A stretch of 64,000 nucleotides of DNA, from positions 105,815 through 169,814 of the forward strand of contig NZ_JODY01000020.1 in the NCBI RefSeq assembly GCF_000718015.1. Reading direction: 5' to 3'. Positions 17,285-27,545 of the stretch are shown one piece after another. The position numbers and the translations under genes were made by a program. Numbering within the stretch: position 1 is the first letter of the stretch; the number at the start of each line of letters is the position of its first letter. The DNA is from Streptomyces catenulae. Its GTDB lineage: Bacteria; Actinomycetota; Actinomycetes; Streptomycetales; Streptomycetaceae. The notes under the pieces are model-generated. The model saw nothing but the letters and a program-made list of their open reading frames with translations. It searched no databases and had not been told where the DNA came from.

Positions 17285-18537
17285 ACCGTCCGCACCCCTC
17301 TCAGCGCGGCGCTCGCCGCGTCCTTGGTGGTGTAGGCACCGCTCAGCAGGGCGCCGCGGGTCCGGTGCAGCGCGCCGCGCAGGCGGTTGCTCCGCTTCTC
17401 GTCCAGCAGCTGCCCGAAGAGGGTTTCGTACCGCGCGGCGATCCGGGCGGGGTCGAACCGGGCGGCGGCGGTGAGCGCCGCGCGGCCCATCCGGCGGCGC
17501 TCCGCGTCGTCGTCGATCAGGGAGAGCAGCGCCCCGGCCAGCGCGCCGGGGTCGCCCACCGGGACGAGTCTGCCGTCCACGCCGTCGTCGATGATCTCGC
17601 CGGGACCGTGCGGGCAGTCGGTGGCGACGACGGGCAGACCGCACCGCATCGCCTCGACGATCGTCATGCCGAAGGACTCCAGGCTGGAGGAGACCGCGGC
17701 GATCGAGCCCTTGGCCCACTCCGTCTCCAGGGGGTTGGCCGGGCCCATCAGGAAGACGTGGTTGTAGAGGCCGAGTTCGTCGATGAGGGCGCGCAGGGCG
17801 GCCTTCTCGGAGCCGCCGCCGTAGATCCGCAGCCGCCAGTCCGGGCGGGCGGCAGCGACCTGGGCGAACGCGCGGATCAGCACGTCGTACCGCTTGACCC
17901 GGGCCAGCCGCCCGGCCGCCACGACCCACTTGCCGGTGGCGTCGGCCGGGGCGAGGCCGGGTGCGGGCACGCTGTTGGGCACCGCCTCGACGCGGACGCC
18001 GGGCAGCCGCAGGCGGCGGTAGGCGGTGGCGTCCGCCTCGGTGACGGTGGTGAGCGCGTCCAGGCGCGGGTAGACGCCGCGCAGCGCCAGCCGCAGCGCC
18101 CGGCTGTGGGAGTCGAGGGTGAGGTGTTCCTGACCGACGCGGACCACGCCGCGGCGGGTCTGCCGGGCGATGTGGACGTTGAGACCGGGGCGGGTGCCGA
18201 CGACGAGGTCCGCCTCGACGCGGCGCAGATGGCGGGCGATACGCCGGTCGGTCAGCTCGCTGTACTGCCCGGAGCGGCCCTCGGCGGCGGGGAAGACCTT
18301 GGCCGCCCGGGCGAAGGCCGGGTCGTCGCCGTCGTAGGCGGGGCTGTCCTCGCGGAGGTCGACGAGATGGCGCAGCCGGACGCCGGGACCGAGGTCGAGG
18401 ACGGGGGTGTCGCGGTGGCGGAGCACGGAGACGATCTCGACGTCATGGCGTGCGGAGAGGGCGTGGGCGAGGTTGAACGTCGTGCGGATCGTGCCGCCGA
18501 TGCCGTACGCGTTGTGAATCAGGAATGAGATCTGCAT
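17281..18537 (-). CDS. GT4-family glycosyltransferase
   Basis: A 418-residue GT-B glycosyltransferase of family 4. The N-terminal MQISFLIHNAYGIGGTIRTT is the acceptor-side Rossmann start with its Gly-rich loop. The C-terminal half has VVAAGRLARVKRYDVLIRAF and the donor-binding SLESFGMTIVEAMRCGLPVVATD, containing the ESFGMxxxEA Glu pair. It probably builds a cell-surface glycan. Start chosen at 18537 because homologs start at this point; an in-frame ATG at 18681 has a good CAGGAG site and would add 48 low-complexity residues. Confidence 0.85.
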   Translation of the reverse strand: MQISFLIHNAYGIGGTIRTTFNLAHALSARHDVEIVSVLRHRDTPVLDLGPGVRLRHLVDLREDSPAYDGDDPAFARAAKVFPAAEGRSGQYSELTDRRIARHLRRVEADLVVGTRPGLNVHIARQTRRGVVRVGQEHLTLDSHSRALRLALRGVYPRLDALTTVTEADATAYRRLRLPGVRVEAVPNSVPAPGLAPADATGKWVVAAGRLARVKRYDVLIRAFAQVAAARPDWRLRIYGGGSEKAALRALIDELGLYNHVFLMGPANPLETEWAKGSIAAVSSSLESFGMTIVEAMRCGLPVVATDCPHGPGEIIDDGVDGRLVPVGDPGALAGALLSLIDDDAERRRMGRAALTAAARFDPARIAARYETLFGQLLDEKRSNRLRGALHRTRGALLSGAYTTKDAASAALRGVRTV

Positions 18538-18801
18538 CCGTCCCGTATCCCCTGGCTTCCCGGTCGCCCTTGCGCCTGCTCGTGTCGTCGAGGCGGTGTG
18601 CGGTGCCGCCGCGCCGGGCGGTCGGCAGCGCGCTCCGCCCGGGCGACGGGCCCGCACATGCTTCAGGAGGTCGTCGTTCATCCGACTCCTGAACGGTTGG
18701 ACCGAGCGAAACGGTTCCGGGTTGAGGCCTTATGCCAAGTTGTTCCGAGAAAGTTAGGCCATCGGTAGCGATATGACGGAACCTGCGGTGCGTATTCCGC
18801 A

Positions 18802-20531
<1,730 letters not shown>

Positions 20532-20547
20532 GCCTCCGGAGCCCGCA

Positions 20548-20595
20548 GATCGCGGGGGCGTTCCCGCCGAACCGTACGGGAACGCCCCCGCGATC
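20548..20595 (+). terminator. Strong terminator
   Basis: A 19-bp perfect stem (20548-20566 with 20577-20595) around a 10-nt loop, directly after the unknown gene ending at 20531. Confidence 0.9.
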
Positions 20596-20650
20596 CGTCA
20601 TTTCCGGACCCAAGCCGCATCCCCGGCGATTCGGGTTCGTTGGTGCAGAC

Positions 20651-20986
20651 GTGCACCCATATGACCCCTTCTCGCGCTCCCGCCCGCCGCAGCAGATCCC
20701 CGGAATGCGTCCCTCGCAGGACCCCGGGGCCGCCCCGACCGGCCGTTCGGCCACCCCGATCTACGACGCGCTCTACGCCGAGTACCGGCGGGCGTTCCGG
20801 GCGTTGCCCGGCGACCGGACCGGTGAGGAGGAGGGGCCGGGCCCGGGCCACGGCTCCAGCAGCTGGAGCCGGGCCGCGGCCTCGCCCGGCCAGTGGGAGC
20901 GCGTGGCCCGCCAGCCGTACCGGCCGCGTGGCGCGCTGCCCGCGCTGCCGCCGGGAACGCGCGGCGCCCGGCCGCACGATCACTGA
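20651..20986 (+). CDS. Small conserved Streptomyces protein of unknown function
   Basis: About 111 residues, mostly disordered (Pro, Gly, Arg, Ser), with one conserved-looking amphipathic segment PIYDALYAEYRRAFRALPGDR in the middle and WERVARQPYR near the end. Function not recognised. The start is uncertain: GTG 20651 (MHPYDPFSR) is used, with ATG 20705 as the shorter alternative; neither has a clear Shine-Dalgarno. It is bounded by terminators on both sides. Confidence 0.6.
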   Translation: MHPYDPFSRSRPPQQIPGMRPSQDPGAAPTGRSATPIYDALYAEYRRAFRALPGDRTGEEEGPGPGHGSSSWSRAAASPGQWERVARQPYRPRGALPALPPGTRGARPHDH

Positions 20987-21015
20987 TCGGTACGACCGGG
21001 CGCGGGCCCGGACCG

Positions 21016-21042
21016 GGGCCGGACCGCGGTGCGGACCGGCCC
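21016..21042. terminator. Hairpin between convergent genes
   Basis: GGGCCGGACCG (21016-21026) pairs with CGGACCGGCCC (21032-21042) with one A:A mismatch and a 5-nt loop, between the small protein gene and der. Confidence 0.6.
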
Positions 21043-21048
21043 TGGCCG

Positions 21049-22512
21049 TCACTTCTTCTTCTGGTTGCGCTTCTCGCGCACCCGGACGGAGATGTGGATC
21101 GGGGTGCCCTCGAAGCCGAACTCCTCGCGCAGCCGCCGCTCGACGAAGCGGCGGTAGCCCGCCTCCAGGAAGCCGGAGGCGAAGAGCACGAACCGCGGGG
21201 GCTTCGTGCCCGCCTGCGTACCGAAGAGGATGCGGGGCTGCTTGCCGCCGCGGATCGGGTGCGGGTGGGCGGCCACGATCTCACCGAGGAAGGCGTTCAG
21301 CCGCCCGGTGGGGATACGGGTCTCCCAGCCGTCGAGCGCCGTCTCGATCGCCGGGACCAGCTTCTCCATGTGGCGGCCGGTGCGCGCGGAGACGTTGACC
21401 CGCATCGCCCACGGCACCTGCACGAGGTCCCGCTCGATCTCCCGCTCCAGGTAGAAGCGGCGCTCCTCGTCAAGGGTGTCCCACTTGTTGTACGCGATGA
21501 CCAGGGCGCGCCCGGCCTCCACGGCCATGGTGACGATCCGCTGGTCCTGCACGCTGATCGACTCGCTGGCGTCGATCAGGACGACGGCGACCTCGGCCTT
21601 CTCGACGGCGGCGGCGGTACGCAGCGAGGCGTAGTAGTCGGCGCCCTCCTGGAGGTGGACCCGGCGGCGGATACCGGCGGTGTCGACGAACTTCCAGGTG
21701 GTGCCGCCCAGCTCGATCAGCTCGTCGACCGGGTCACGGGTGGTACCGGCCAGCTCGTTGACGACCACGCGCTCCTCGCCCGCGACCTTGTTGAGCAGCG
21801 AGGACTTGCCGACGTTGGGGCGGCCGATCAGGGCGATGCGGCGGGGGCCGCCGAGGGCGGTGCCGAAGGTCTGCGCGGGCGCCTCGGGCAGCGCGTCGAG
21901 GGCGGCGTCCAGCATGTCGCCGGTGCCACGGCCGTGCAGCGCGGAGACGGGGTGCGGCTCGCCCAGGCCCAGCGACCAGAGCATCGCGGCGTCCGCCTCG
22001 CCGGAGGGGCCGTCGACCTTGTTGGCGACGAGCACGACGGGCTTGCCGGCGCGGCGCAGCAGCTTGACGACGGCCTCGTCGGTGTCGGTCGCGCCGACCT
22101 TGGAGTCGACGACGAAGATGACCGCGTCGGCCGCCTCGATGGCGAACTCGGCCTGCATCGCGACGGAGGCGTCGATGCCGAGGACGTCCTGCTCCCAGCC
22201 GCCGGTGTCGACGACCTTGAAGCGGCGGCCGTTCCAGTCGGCCTCGTAGGTGACGCGGTCGCGGGTGACGCCGGGGCGGTCCTCGACGACCGCCTCACGG
22301 CGGCCGATGATGCGGTTCACCAGCGTCGACTTGCCGACGTTGGGGCGGCCGACGACGGCGAGGACGGGGAGCGGGCCGTGCCCGGCCGCCGCGATGTCCC
22401 CGCCGACCTCCTCGGGGTCGAAGCCCTCCTGCGCGGCGAGCTCCATGAACTCCGCGTACTCGGCATCGCCAAGCGCACCGTGCTCGTCGCCGGTGTCGAT
22501 CTGGTCGTTCAT
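21049..22512 (-). CDS. der: Ribosome biogenesis GTPase Der (EngA)
   Basis: A 487-residue tandem GTPase essential for 50S ribosome assembly. Two complete G domains are seen, each with GRPNVGKS(T/S) (first at 55-63) and its own NKxD (ANKVDG and YNKWDT). The C-terminal KH-like domain ends in a Lys-rich KRNQKKK tail. An N-terminal acidic extension of about 45 residues is usual in actinobacteria. GAGGA lies upstream of ATG 22512. Last gene of the tyrA-cmk-plsC-der run. Confidence 0.96.
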   Translation of the reverse strand: MNDQIDTGDEHGALGDAEYAEFMELAAQEGFDPEEVGGDIAAAGHGPLPVLAVVGRPNVGKSTLVNRIIGRREAVVEDRPGVTRDRVTYEADWNGRRFKVVDTGGWEQDVLGIDASVAMQAEFAIEAADAVIFVVDSKVGATDTDEAVVKLLRRAGKPVVLVANKVDGPSGEADAAMLWSLGLGEPHPVSALHGRGTGDMLDAALDALPEAPAQTFGTALGGPRRIALIGRPNVGKSSLLNKVAGEERVVVNELAGTTRDPVDELIELGGTTWKFVDTAGIRRRVHLQEGADYYASLRTAAAVEKAEVAVVLIDASESISVQDQRIVTMAVEAGRALVIAYNKWDTLDEERRFYLEREIERDLVQVPWAMRVNVSARTGRHMEKLVPAIETALDGWETRIPTGRLNAFLGEIVAAHPHPIRGGKQPRILFGTQAGTKPPRFVLFASGFLEAGYRRFVERRLREEFGFEGTPIHISVRVREKRNQKKK

Positions 22513-22567
22513 GAAGTCCGTTCCTCGTCCTGCTCACTGTGCGGCGTCGGCCGCGTGGCTTCGTCAT

Positions 22568-22590
22568 CGGCGGACCGCATCGGTCCGCCG
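22568..22590 (-). repeat. 10-bp perfect hairpin between plsC and der
   Basis: CGGCGGACCG (22568-22577) and CGGTCCGCCG (22581-22590) flank a 3-nt loop in the 90-bp gap between plsC and der on the transcribed strand. It may be a partial terminator or RNA-processing site that uncouples der from plsC. There is no U-tract. Confidence 0.5.
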
Positions 22591-22602
22591 CTCAAGTGTC
22601 GG

Positions 22603-23259
22603 TCAGCGCCCGGTCAGGCGCCTGGCGTTTTCCAGGTGGGCGGAGAGCCGCCCCTGGATCCGCACGGTCGCCTCGTCCAGCGCCTTGCGGGTGCGCCGCC
22701 CCGAGCCGTCCCCCGCCTCGAAGGCGTCACCGAAGACGACGTCGACGCGGGAGCGCAGCGGCGGCACCGCCGGGGTGAGGCGGCTCTTGCGCTCCGCGGA
22801 GCCGAGCACCGCCACCGGGACGACCGGCGCGCCGGAGCGCACCGCGAAGTACGCGAGCCCGGCCCGCAGCGAGGCGAAGTCGCCCTCGCCCCGGGTGCCC
22901 TCCGGGAAGATGCCCAGCACACCGCCGTGCTCCAGCACCGCGAGGGCGTCGGTGATCGCCTTGCGGTCGGTGGCGGCGCGGTCCACCTTCAGCTGGCCGA
23001 TGCCCCGCAGGAACGGGTCCAGCGGGCCGACGAACGCTTCCTTCTTGATCAGGAAGTGCACCGGCCGGGGCGCCGTACCCATCAGCATCGGGCCGTCGAG
23101 GCCGTCCGCGTGGTTGACCGCGAGGATCACCGGACCGGCCGACGGCACCCGCCAGGCGCCGAGCACCCGCGGCCGCCACAGGCCGTACATCAGGCCGATG
23201 CCGATCCGCCGACCGACCGCGGCGCCCGACTCGCTCGGGGCCACGTCGCTGGTGGTCAC
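22603..23259 (-). CDS. plsC: 1-acyl-sn-glycerol-3-phosphate acyltransferase family protein
   Basis: A 218-residue PlsC-type lysophospholipid acyltransferase acting at the membrane in phospholipid synthesis. The catalytic HX4D motif is NHADGLD (His50, Asp55) and the glycerophosphate-binding block is FPEGTRG. The GTG start overlaps the cmk stop by 4 bp (GTGA), so translation is coupled to cmk. The cmk-plsC-der arrangement is a conserved actinobacterial core operon. Confidence 0.92.
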   Translation of the reverse strand: MTTSDVAPSESGAAVGRRIGIGLMYGLWRPRVLGAWRVPSAGPVILAVNHADGLDGPMLMGTAPRPVHFLIKKEAFVGPLDPFLRGIGQLKVDRAATDRKAITDALAVLEHGGVLGIFPEGTRGEGDFASLRAGLAYFAVRSGAPVVPVAVLGSAERKSRLTPAVPPLRSRVDVVFGDAFEAGDGSGRRTRKALDEATVRIQGRLSAHLENARRLTGR

Positions 23260-23978
23260 CGGGCGTCCCGCCCCGCCTTCGCGGCGCCCGCGCCCTCGAT
23301 GAGGGTGACGACGCACTCGATGACCTGCTCCAGCGTCAGCTCGGTGGTGTCCACCTCGACCGCGTCGTCGGCCTTGGCCAGCGGGGAGGTCTTACGGGAG
23401 GAGTCGGCGGCGTCGCGCTTGATCAGGGCCTCGCGGGTGGCGGCCAGGTCACCGGCCTCCTTGCCCTTCAGCTCACCGCTGCGGCGGGCGGCGCGCGCCT
23501 CGGCGGAGGCGGTGAGGAAGACCTTGAGGTCGGCGTCGGGCAGCACCGTGATGCCGATGTCCCGGCCCTCGACGACGATGCCGTGCGGCGCCCCGGCGGC
23601 GATGGAGCGCTGCAGCTCGGTGATCCGGGTACGCACCTCGGGCACGGCGCTGACCGCGCTGACCGCGGAGGTGACCTCCTGGGTGCGGATCGGACCGGCC
23701 GCGTCGAGGCCGTCGACGGAGATGGTCGGGGCGGCCGGGTCGATGCCGGAGACGATGGCGGGCTTGCCGCTGGCCTCGGCGACGGCGGTGGCGTCGTTCA
23801 CGTCGATGCCGTTGTTCAGCATCCACCAGGTGATCGCGCGGTACTGGGCGCCGGTGTCGAGGTAGCCGAGGCCGAGCTTGGCGGCGACGGCCTTGGACGT
23901 GCTGGACTTGCCCGTGCCAGCGGGGCCGTCGATGGCGACAATCACTGCAGCCGGGGCGGTCCGGGCGGCGGTTTCCAC
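23256..23978 (-). CDS. cmk: (d)CMP kinase
   Basis: A 240-residue cytidylate kinase converting (d)CMP to (d)CDP with ATP. P-loop DGPAGTGKSS (17-26), GYLDTGAQYRAITW substrate segment, EGRDIGITVLPDADLKVFL and the RDAADSSRKTSPL lid are all present. GTG 23978 is preferred because AGAAAGG lies about 10 bases upstream; a GTG four codons earlier (23990) directly abuts that site. A hairpin with 9-bp arms (24016-24024/24059-24067) separates it from tyrA. Confidence 0.93.
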   Translation of the reverse strand: METAARTAPAAVIVAIDGPAGTGKSSTSKAVAAKLGLGYLDTGAQYRAITWWMLNNGIDVNDATAVAEASGKPAIVSGIDPAAPTISVDGLDAAGPIRTQEVTSAVSAVSAVPEVRTRITELQRSIAAGAPHGIVVEGRDIGITVLPDADLKVFLTASAEARAARRSGELKGKEAGDLAATREALIKRDAADSSRKTSPLAKADDAVEVDTTELTLEQVIECVVTLIEGAGAAKAGRDAR

Positions 23979-24015
23979 GGTGGTGAACACCTTTCTGGTT
24001 ACACGGGGCGGGGGT

Positions 24016-24067
24016 CCACGGGCCGAATGGCCTCCGTCAAGGTTACTGGCTCCCCTGCGGCCCGTGG
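24016..24067 (-). repeat. Inverted repeat between tyrA and cmk
   Basis: CCACGGGCC (24016-24024) and GGCCCGTGG (24059-24067) form a 9-bp stem across a 34-nt loop in the 98-bp tyrA-cmk gap. Possible weak terminator or internal promoter boundary. Confidence 0.4.
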
Positions 24068-24076
24068 TCCACGGTG

Positions 24077-25162
24077 TCAGCGCCGGATCGACCAGCCCCG
24101 TTCCTTCAGCTCCGCGGTGAGCTGCGCCACCGCGCCCGGCTCCACCGTGAGCTGGATGAAACCGGCCTGCTGACCGGTGGCGTGCTCGATGCGGACGTCC
24201 TCGATGTTGACCCCGGCGCGGTCCGCGTCGGCGAAGATCCGGGCCAGCTCGCCGGGCTGGTCACCGATGTGGACGGCGACGACCTCGTACGCGGCGGGGG
24301 CGGAGCCGTGCTTGCCCGGGACCCGCTCGCGCCCGGCGTTGCCGCGGCGCAGCACGTCCCCGATGTCCTCCGCGCCGTCGGCCCGCCGCCGCTCGTCCGC
24401 GGACTCCAGGACGCGCAGCGCCCGGACCGTGCCGTCCAGGTCGGCGGCGACCTCGGCGAGGATGTCGGCGACCGGGCCGGGGTTGGCGGAGAGGATGTCG
24501 AGCCACATCGCCGGGTCGGAGGCGGCGATACGGGTGACGTCCCGGATGCCCTGGCCGCACAGGCGCACCGCGGTCTCGTCGGCGTCCTTGAGGCGGGCGG
24601 CGACGAGACTGGAGACCAGCTGCGGGGTGTGCGAGACGAGGGCGACGGCGCGGTCGTGCGCATCGGCGTCCATGACCACCGGGACGGCGCGGCAGAGCGC
24701 GACCAGCTCCAGCGCGAGGTTGAGGACCTCGGTGTCGCCGTCCGGGGACGGGGTCAGCACCCAGGGCCGCCCCTCGAAGAGGTCGGCGGTGGCGGCGAGC
24801 GGACCGGAGCGTTCCCGACCGGCCATCGGGTGCGTACCGAGGTAGGCGGAGAGGTCGCAGCCCAGTTCCTGGAGCTGGCGGCGCGGGCCGCCCTTGACGC
24901 TGGCGACGTCTATGCAGGCGCGGGCGGCGCCGCGGCGGAGCAGCCCGGCGAGGGTCTGCGCGACGTACGCGGGCGGGACCGCGACGACGGCGAGGTCGAC
25001 CGGGCCCGGCGGCTCCTCGGCGGTGCCCGCACCGAGCGCCTCGGCGGTGCGCGCCTGCGTCGGGTCGTGGTCCTCCAGGTACACCTGCACGCCGCGGGCC
25101 TGGAGGGCGAGCGCGACGGAGGTGCCGATCAGGCCCGTGCCGATGACGAGTGCGGATCTCAC
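24077..25162 (-). CDS. tyrA: Prephenate dehydrogenase
   Basis: A 361-residue NAD(P)-dependent prephenate dehydrogenase making 4-hydroxyphenylpyruvate for tyrosine. The nucleotide-binding motif is GTGLIGTS (8-15), and GTHPMAGRE and VSHTPQLVSSLVA carry substrate-binding residues. The C-terminal 70 residues form an ACT regulatory domain (VAVHIGDQPGELARIFADADRAGVNIEDV), implying allosteric control, probably by tyrosine. AAAGGA lies 9 bases before GTG 25162. Confidence 0.94.
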   Translation of the reverse strand: MRSALVIGTGLIGTSVALALQARGVQVYLEDHDPTQARTAEALGAGTAEEPPGPVDLAVVAVPPAYVAQTLAGLLRRGAARACIDVASVKGGPRRQLQELGCDLSAYLGTHPMAGRERSGPLAATADLFEGRPWVLTPSPDGDTEVLNLALELVALCRAVPVVMDADAHDRAVALVSHTPQLVSSLVAARLKDADETAVRLCGQGIRDVTRIAASDPAMWLDILSANPGPVADILAEVAADLDGTVRALRVLESADERRRADGAEDIGDVLRRGNAGRERVPGKHGSAPAAYEVVAVHIGDQPGELARIFADADRAGVNIEDVRIEHATGQQAGFIQLTVEPGAVAQLTAELKERGWSIRR

Positions 25163-25376
25163 TGGGCGATGTCCTTTCGCGGCGCCGCGGTGGCGCCGGG
25201 ATGCACAGGCGCGCCACCGGACCCGGCGGAGCCGGTGGTCCCGGCGCCGCCGGACGCCCCTGCGCTCGCGTCCTGCTCCCTGCCTCGTACGCACACCCCG
25301 CACGCACACGATCAAGCGTAGCCAGCACCACCGACAGCCGTCCGCGGCGACCGCCCACCGGACGGCGGCCGCCGGG

Positions 25377-26381
25377 TCAGGCGTCCCAGGCGACGCCCAG
25401 GGCGAGCAGGACGGCGCGGTGCTCGATGCGGTCGGTCCACTCCCGGGGCCAGGCCCCGGCGCCGAGGCGGGCCCCGGCGAACGCCCCGGCGAGGCAGGCG
25501 AGGGAGTCGGAGTCGCCGGAGCTGACGGCGGCCCGGCGCAGCGCGGTGACCGGCTCGTCGGGGAAGAGCAGGAAGCAGTACAGGGCGGTGGCCAGCGCCT
25601 CCTCGGCGATCCAGCCGGCGCCGGTGGCGTCGCAGGGGTCGGCCTCGCGGTCCGGGGCGCGCAGCGCGGCGTCCAGCCGGTCCAGGACGCCCAGGCAGTC
25701 GTCCCAGCCGCGGGCGGCGTACTTCTGCGGTCCGTCGTCCCCGGAGCGGCGCCACAGGTCGCCGAGCCACTCCTCCCGGTAGACGGTGCGGGAGGCCCGG
25801 GCGTACCCGCGCAGCAGGGCGGTCAGCTCGCGCGGCTGCGCGCCGTCGGCGAGGACCCGTACGGCGTACGCGGTGAGGTCGGAGGCGGCGAGCGCGGTGG
25901 GGTGGCCGTGGGTGAGGGCGGCCTGGAACTGCGCGGCGCCGGAGCGCTGCTCCGGTGTGAGGCCCGGCATGAGGCCGATGGGCGCGACCCGCATGTTGGC
26001 GCCGCACCCCTTGGAGCGCATCGGTGCGGCCTCGGTCCAGTGGGTGCCCGGTTCGGCGAGCCGGGCGCAGGCGGTGAGGCAGGTGGTGCCGGGGGCGCGG
26101 TTGTTCTCCGGGGAGCGCCACCAGGCGATGTACTCGGCGCGGGCCGGGGGCTCCAGGGTCCGGACGGTGAGCGGCCCGGCGGGGCGCGCGCTCTCCAGCG
26201 CCCGGCCCAGGGCCAGCGTCATCTGGGTGTCGTCGGTGATGAGCGCGGGCTCCGGCAGCGGGAGATCGCGCCAGTCGCCGTACCTCGCCCGGATCTCCGG
26301 TACGCCCAGGAACTCGGTCGGATAGCCGAGCGCGTCCCCCAGTGCGAGCCCCATCAGTGCGCCGGTCGCTGCGGACCCCAT
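25377..26381 (-). CDS. ADP-ribosylglycohydrolase family protein
   Basis: A 334-residue all-helical ADP-ribosylglycohydrolase (DraG/ARH-like) that removes ADP-ribose from proteins or small molecules using a dinuclear Mg centre. The metal-binding blocks are visible: GLALGDALGYPTEF (11-24), TDDTQMT (49-55) and GDSDSLACLAGAFAGARLG near the C-terminus. The ATG 26381 is preceded by AAGGGGTGG, which lies inside the 3' arm of a strong hairpin. It is 66 bp downstream of rluB on the same strand, so it may be the last gene of the parA-scpAB-rluB transcript, under extra local control. Confidence 0.9.
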   Translation of the reverse strand: MGSAATGALMGLALGDALGYPTEFLGVPEIRARYGDWRDLPLPEPALITDDTQMTLALGRALESARPAGPLTVRTLEPPARAEYIAWWRSPENNRAPGTTCLTACARLAEPGTHWTEAAPMRSKGCGANMRVAPIGLMPGLTPEQRSGAAQFQAALTHGHPTALAASDLTAYAVRVLADGAQPRELTALLRGYARASRTVYREEWLGDLWRRSGDDGPQKYAARGWDDCLGVLDRLDAALRAPDREADPCDATGAGWIAEEALATALYCFLLFPDEPVTALRRAAVSSGDSDSLACLAGAFAGARLGAGAWPREWTDRIEHRAVLLALGVAWDA

Positions 26382-26385
26382 GAAA

Positions 26386-26423
26386 ACCACCCCTTAATCG
26401 TCACAGTGACAATAAGGGGTGGT
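26386..26423 (-). promoter_or_regulatory. Nested inverted repeats over the ribosome-binding site of the ADP-ribosylglycohydrolase gene
   Basis: ACCACCCCTTA (26386-26396) pairs with TAAGGGGTGGT (26413-26423), 11 bp perfect. Inside is the palindrome GTCACAGTGAC (26400-26410). On the mRNA, the arm nearest the start contains the Shine-Dalgarno AAGGGGTGG and would be sequestered by the other arm. As DNA, the nested symmetry also looks like a repressor operator. Mechanism and ligand unknown. Confidence 0.7.
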
Positions 26424-26447
26424 GATCACTACGGCAAGCGGTCCCCG

Positions 26448-27545
26448 TTACAGGTCGACCTCGCGCATCAACATGCCGACCTCGGTGTTGGTCAGACGGC
26501 GCAGCCAGCCGGACTTCTGGTCGCCCAGCGCGATCGGACCGAACGCGGTGCGCACCAGCTTGTCGACGGGGAAGCCCGCCTCGGCCAGCATCCGCCGCAC
26601 GATGTGCTTACGGCCCTCGTGCAGGGTGACCTCGACGAGGTAGTTCTTGCCGGTCTGCTGCACGACGCGGAAGTGGTCCGCGCGGGCGTAGCCGTCCTCC
26701 AGCTGGATGCCGTCCTTGAGCATCCGGCCGATCTCGCGCGGCAGCGGGCCCTGGATCGCGGCGAGGTAGGTCTTCTGGACGCCGTAGCGCGGGTGCGTCA
26801 GCCGGTGGGCCAGCTCACCGTGGTTGGTGAGCAGGATGATGCCCTCGGTCTCGGTGTCCAGCCGCCCGACGTGGAAGAGGCGCGTCTCCCGGTTGGTGAC
26901 GTAGTCGCCGAGGCACTGACGGCCGTCCGGGTCCTCCATCGTGGAGACGACCCCGGCGGGCTTGTTCAGCGCGAAGAAGAGGTACGACTGGGTGGCGACG
27001 GTCAGGCCGTCCACCTTGATCTCGTCCTTCTCCGGATCGACGCGGACGCCCTGCTCCAGGACGATCTCGCCGTTGACCTCGACGCGTGCCTGCTCGATCA
27101 GCTCCTCACAGGCGCGCCGCGAGCCCATACCGGCCCGGGCCAGCACCTTCTGGAGCCGCTCGCCCTCCTGCTCGCCGAACGTCTTCGGGGTCTTGACCTG
27201 CGGCTTGTTGTGGCGGGCGCGGTTGCGCTCCTCGATCTTGGCGTCCAGCTCGCGGGGGCGCGACGGCGCCTGGCCCCGGCCGCGCTGCGGGCCGCCCTTG
27301 GGCCCGCCCTGCTTCGCGCCGGTACGGGGGCCGCCCTTGGCGCCGCCCCGGGCCGCGGCACCCCGGGCGCCGCCGCTCTTCGGGGCGGACCCGCGGCCGT
27401 CACCGGACTCGCCCACGTCGTAGCGGCGCTCCTCGGGACGGGGCCGACCCGCGCGCTGCTGCTTCTCGTCGCGCTTGTTCCCGGCGCCACGGTAGTTGCC
27501 CCTACCGCCGCCGCTGCCCGTGCTGTTCCTGCCGCTGCTTCGCAT
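26448..27545 (-). CDS. rluB: rRNA pseudouridine synthase, RluB/RsuA family
   Basis: A 365-residue RsuA/RluB-type pseudouridine synthase modifying rRNA. The first 120 residues are a disordered Arg/Gly-rich arm. An S4 RNA-binding domain follows (about 126-180, GERLQKVLARAGMGSRRACEELI) and then the catalytic domain with FHVGRLDTETEGIILLTNHG holding the nucleophilic Asp. ATG 27545 overlaps the scpB stop by one base (TGATG). Pairing of scpAB with a pseudouridine synthase is common in Gram-positive genomes. Confidence 0.93.
   Translation of the reverse strand: MRSSGRNSTGSGGGRGNYRGAGNKRDEKQQRAGRPRPEERRYDVGESGDGRGSAPKSGGARGAAARGGAKGGPRTGAKQGGPKGGPQRGRGQAPSRPRELDAKIEERNRARHNKPQVKTPKTFGEQEGERLQKVLARAGMGSRRACEELIEQARVEVNGEIVLEQGVRVDPEKDEIKVDGLTVATQSYLFFALNKPAGVVSTMEDPDGRQCLGDYVTNRETRLFHVGRLDTETEGIILLTNHGELAHRLTHPRYGVQKTYLAAIQGPLPREIGRMLKDGIQLEDGYARADHFRVVQQTGKNYLVEVTLHEGRKHIVRRMLAEAGFPVDKLVRTAFGPIALGDQKSGWLRRLTNTEVGMLMREVDL

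Noticed and set aside
20893..23865. A 990-codon open frame opposite der, plsC and cmk
   Set aside because: It spans three well-identified genes on the minus strand and has no domain pattern.
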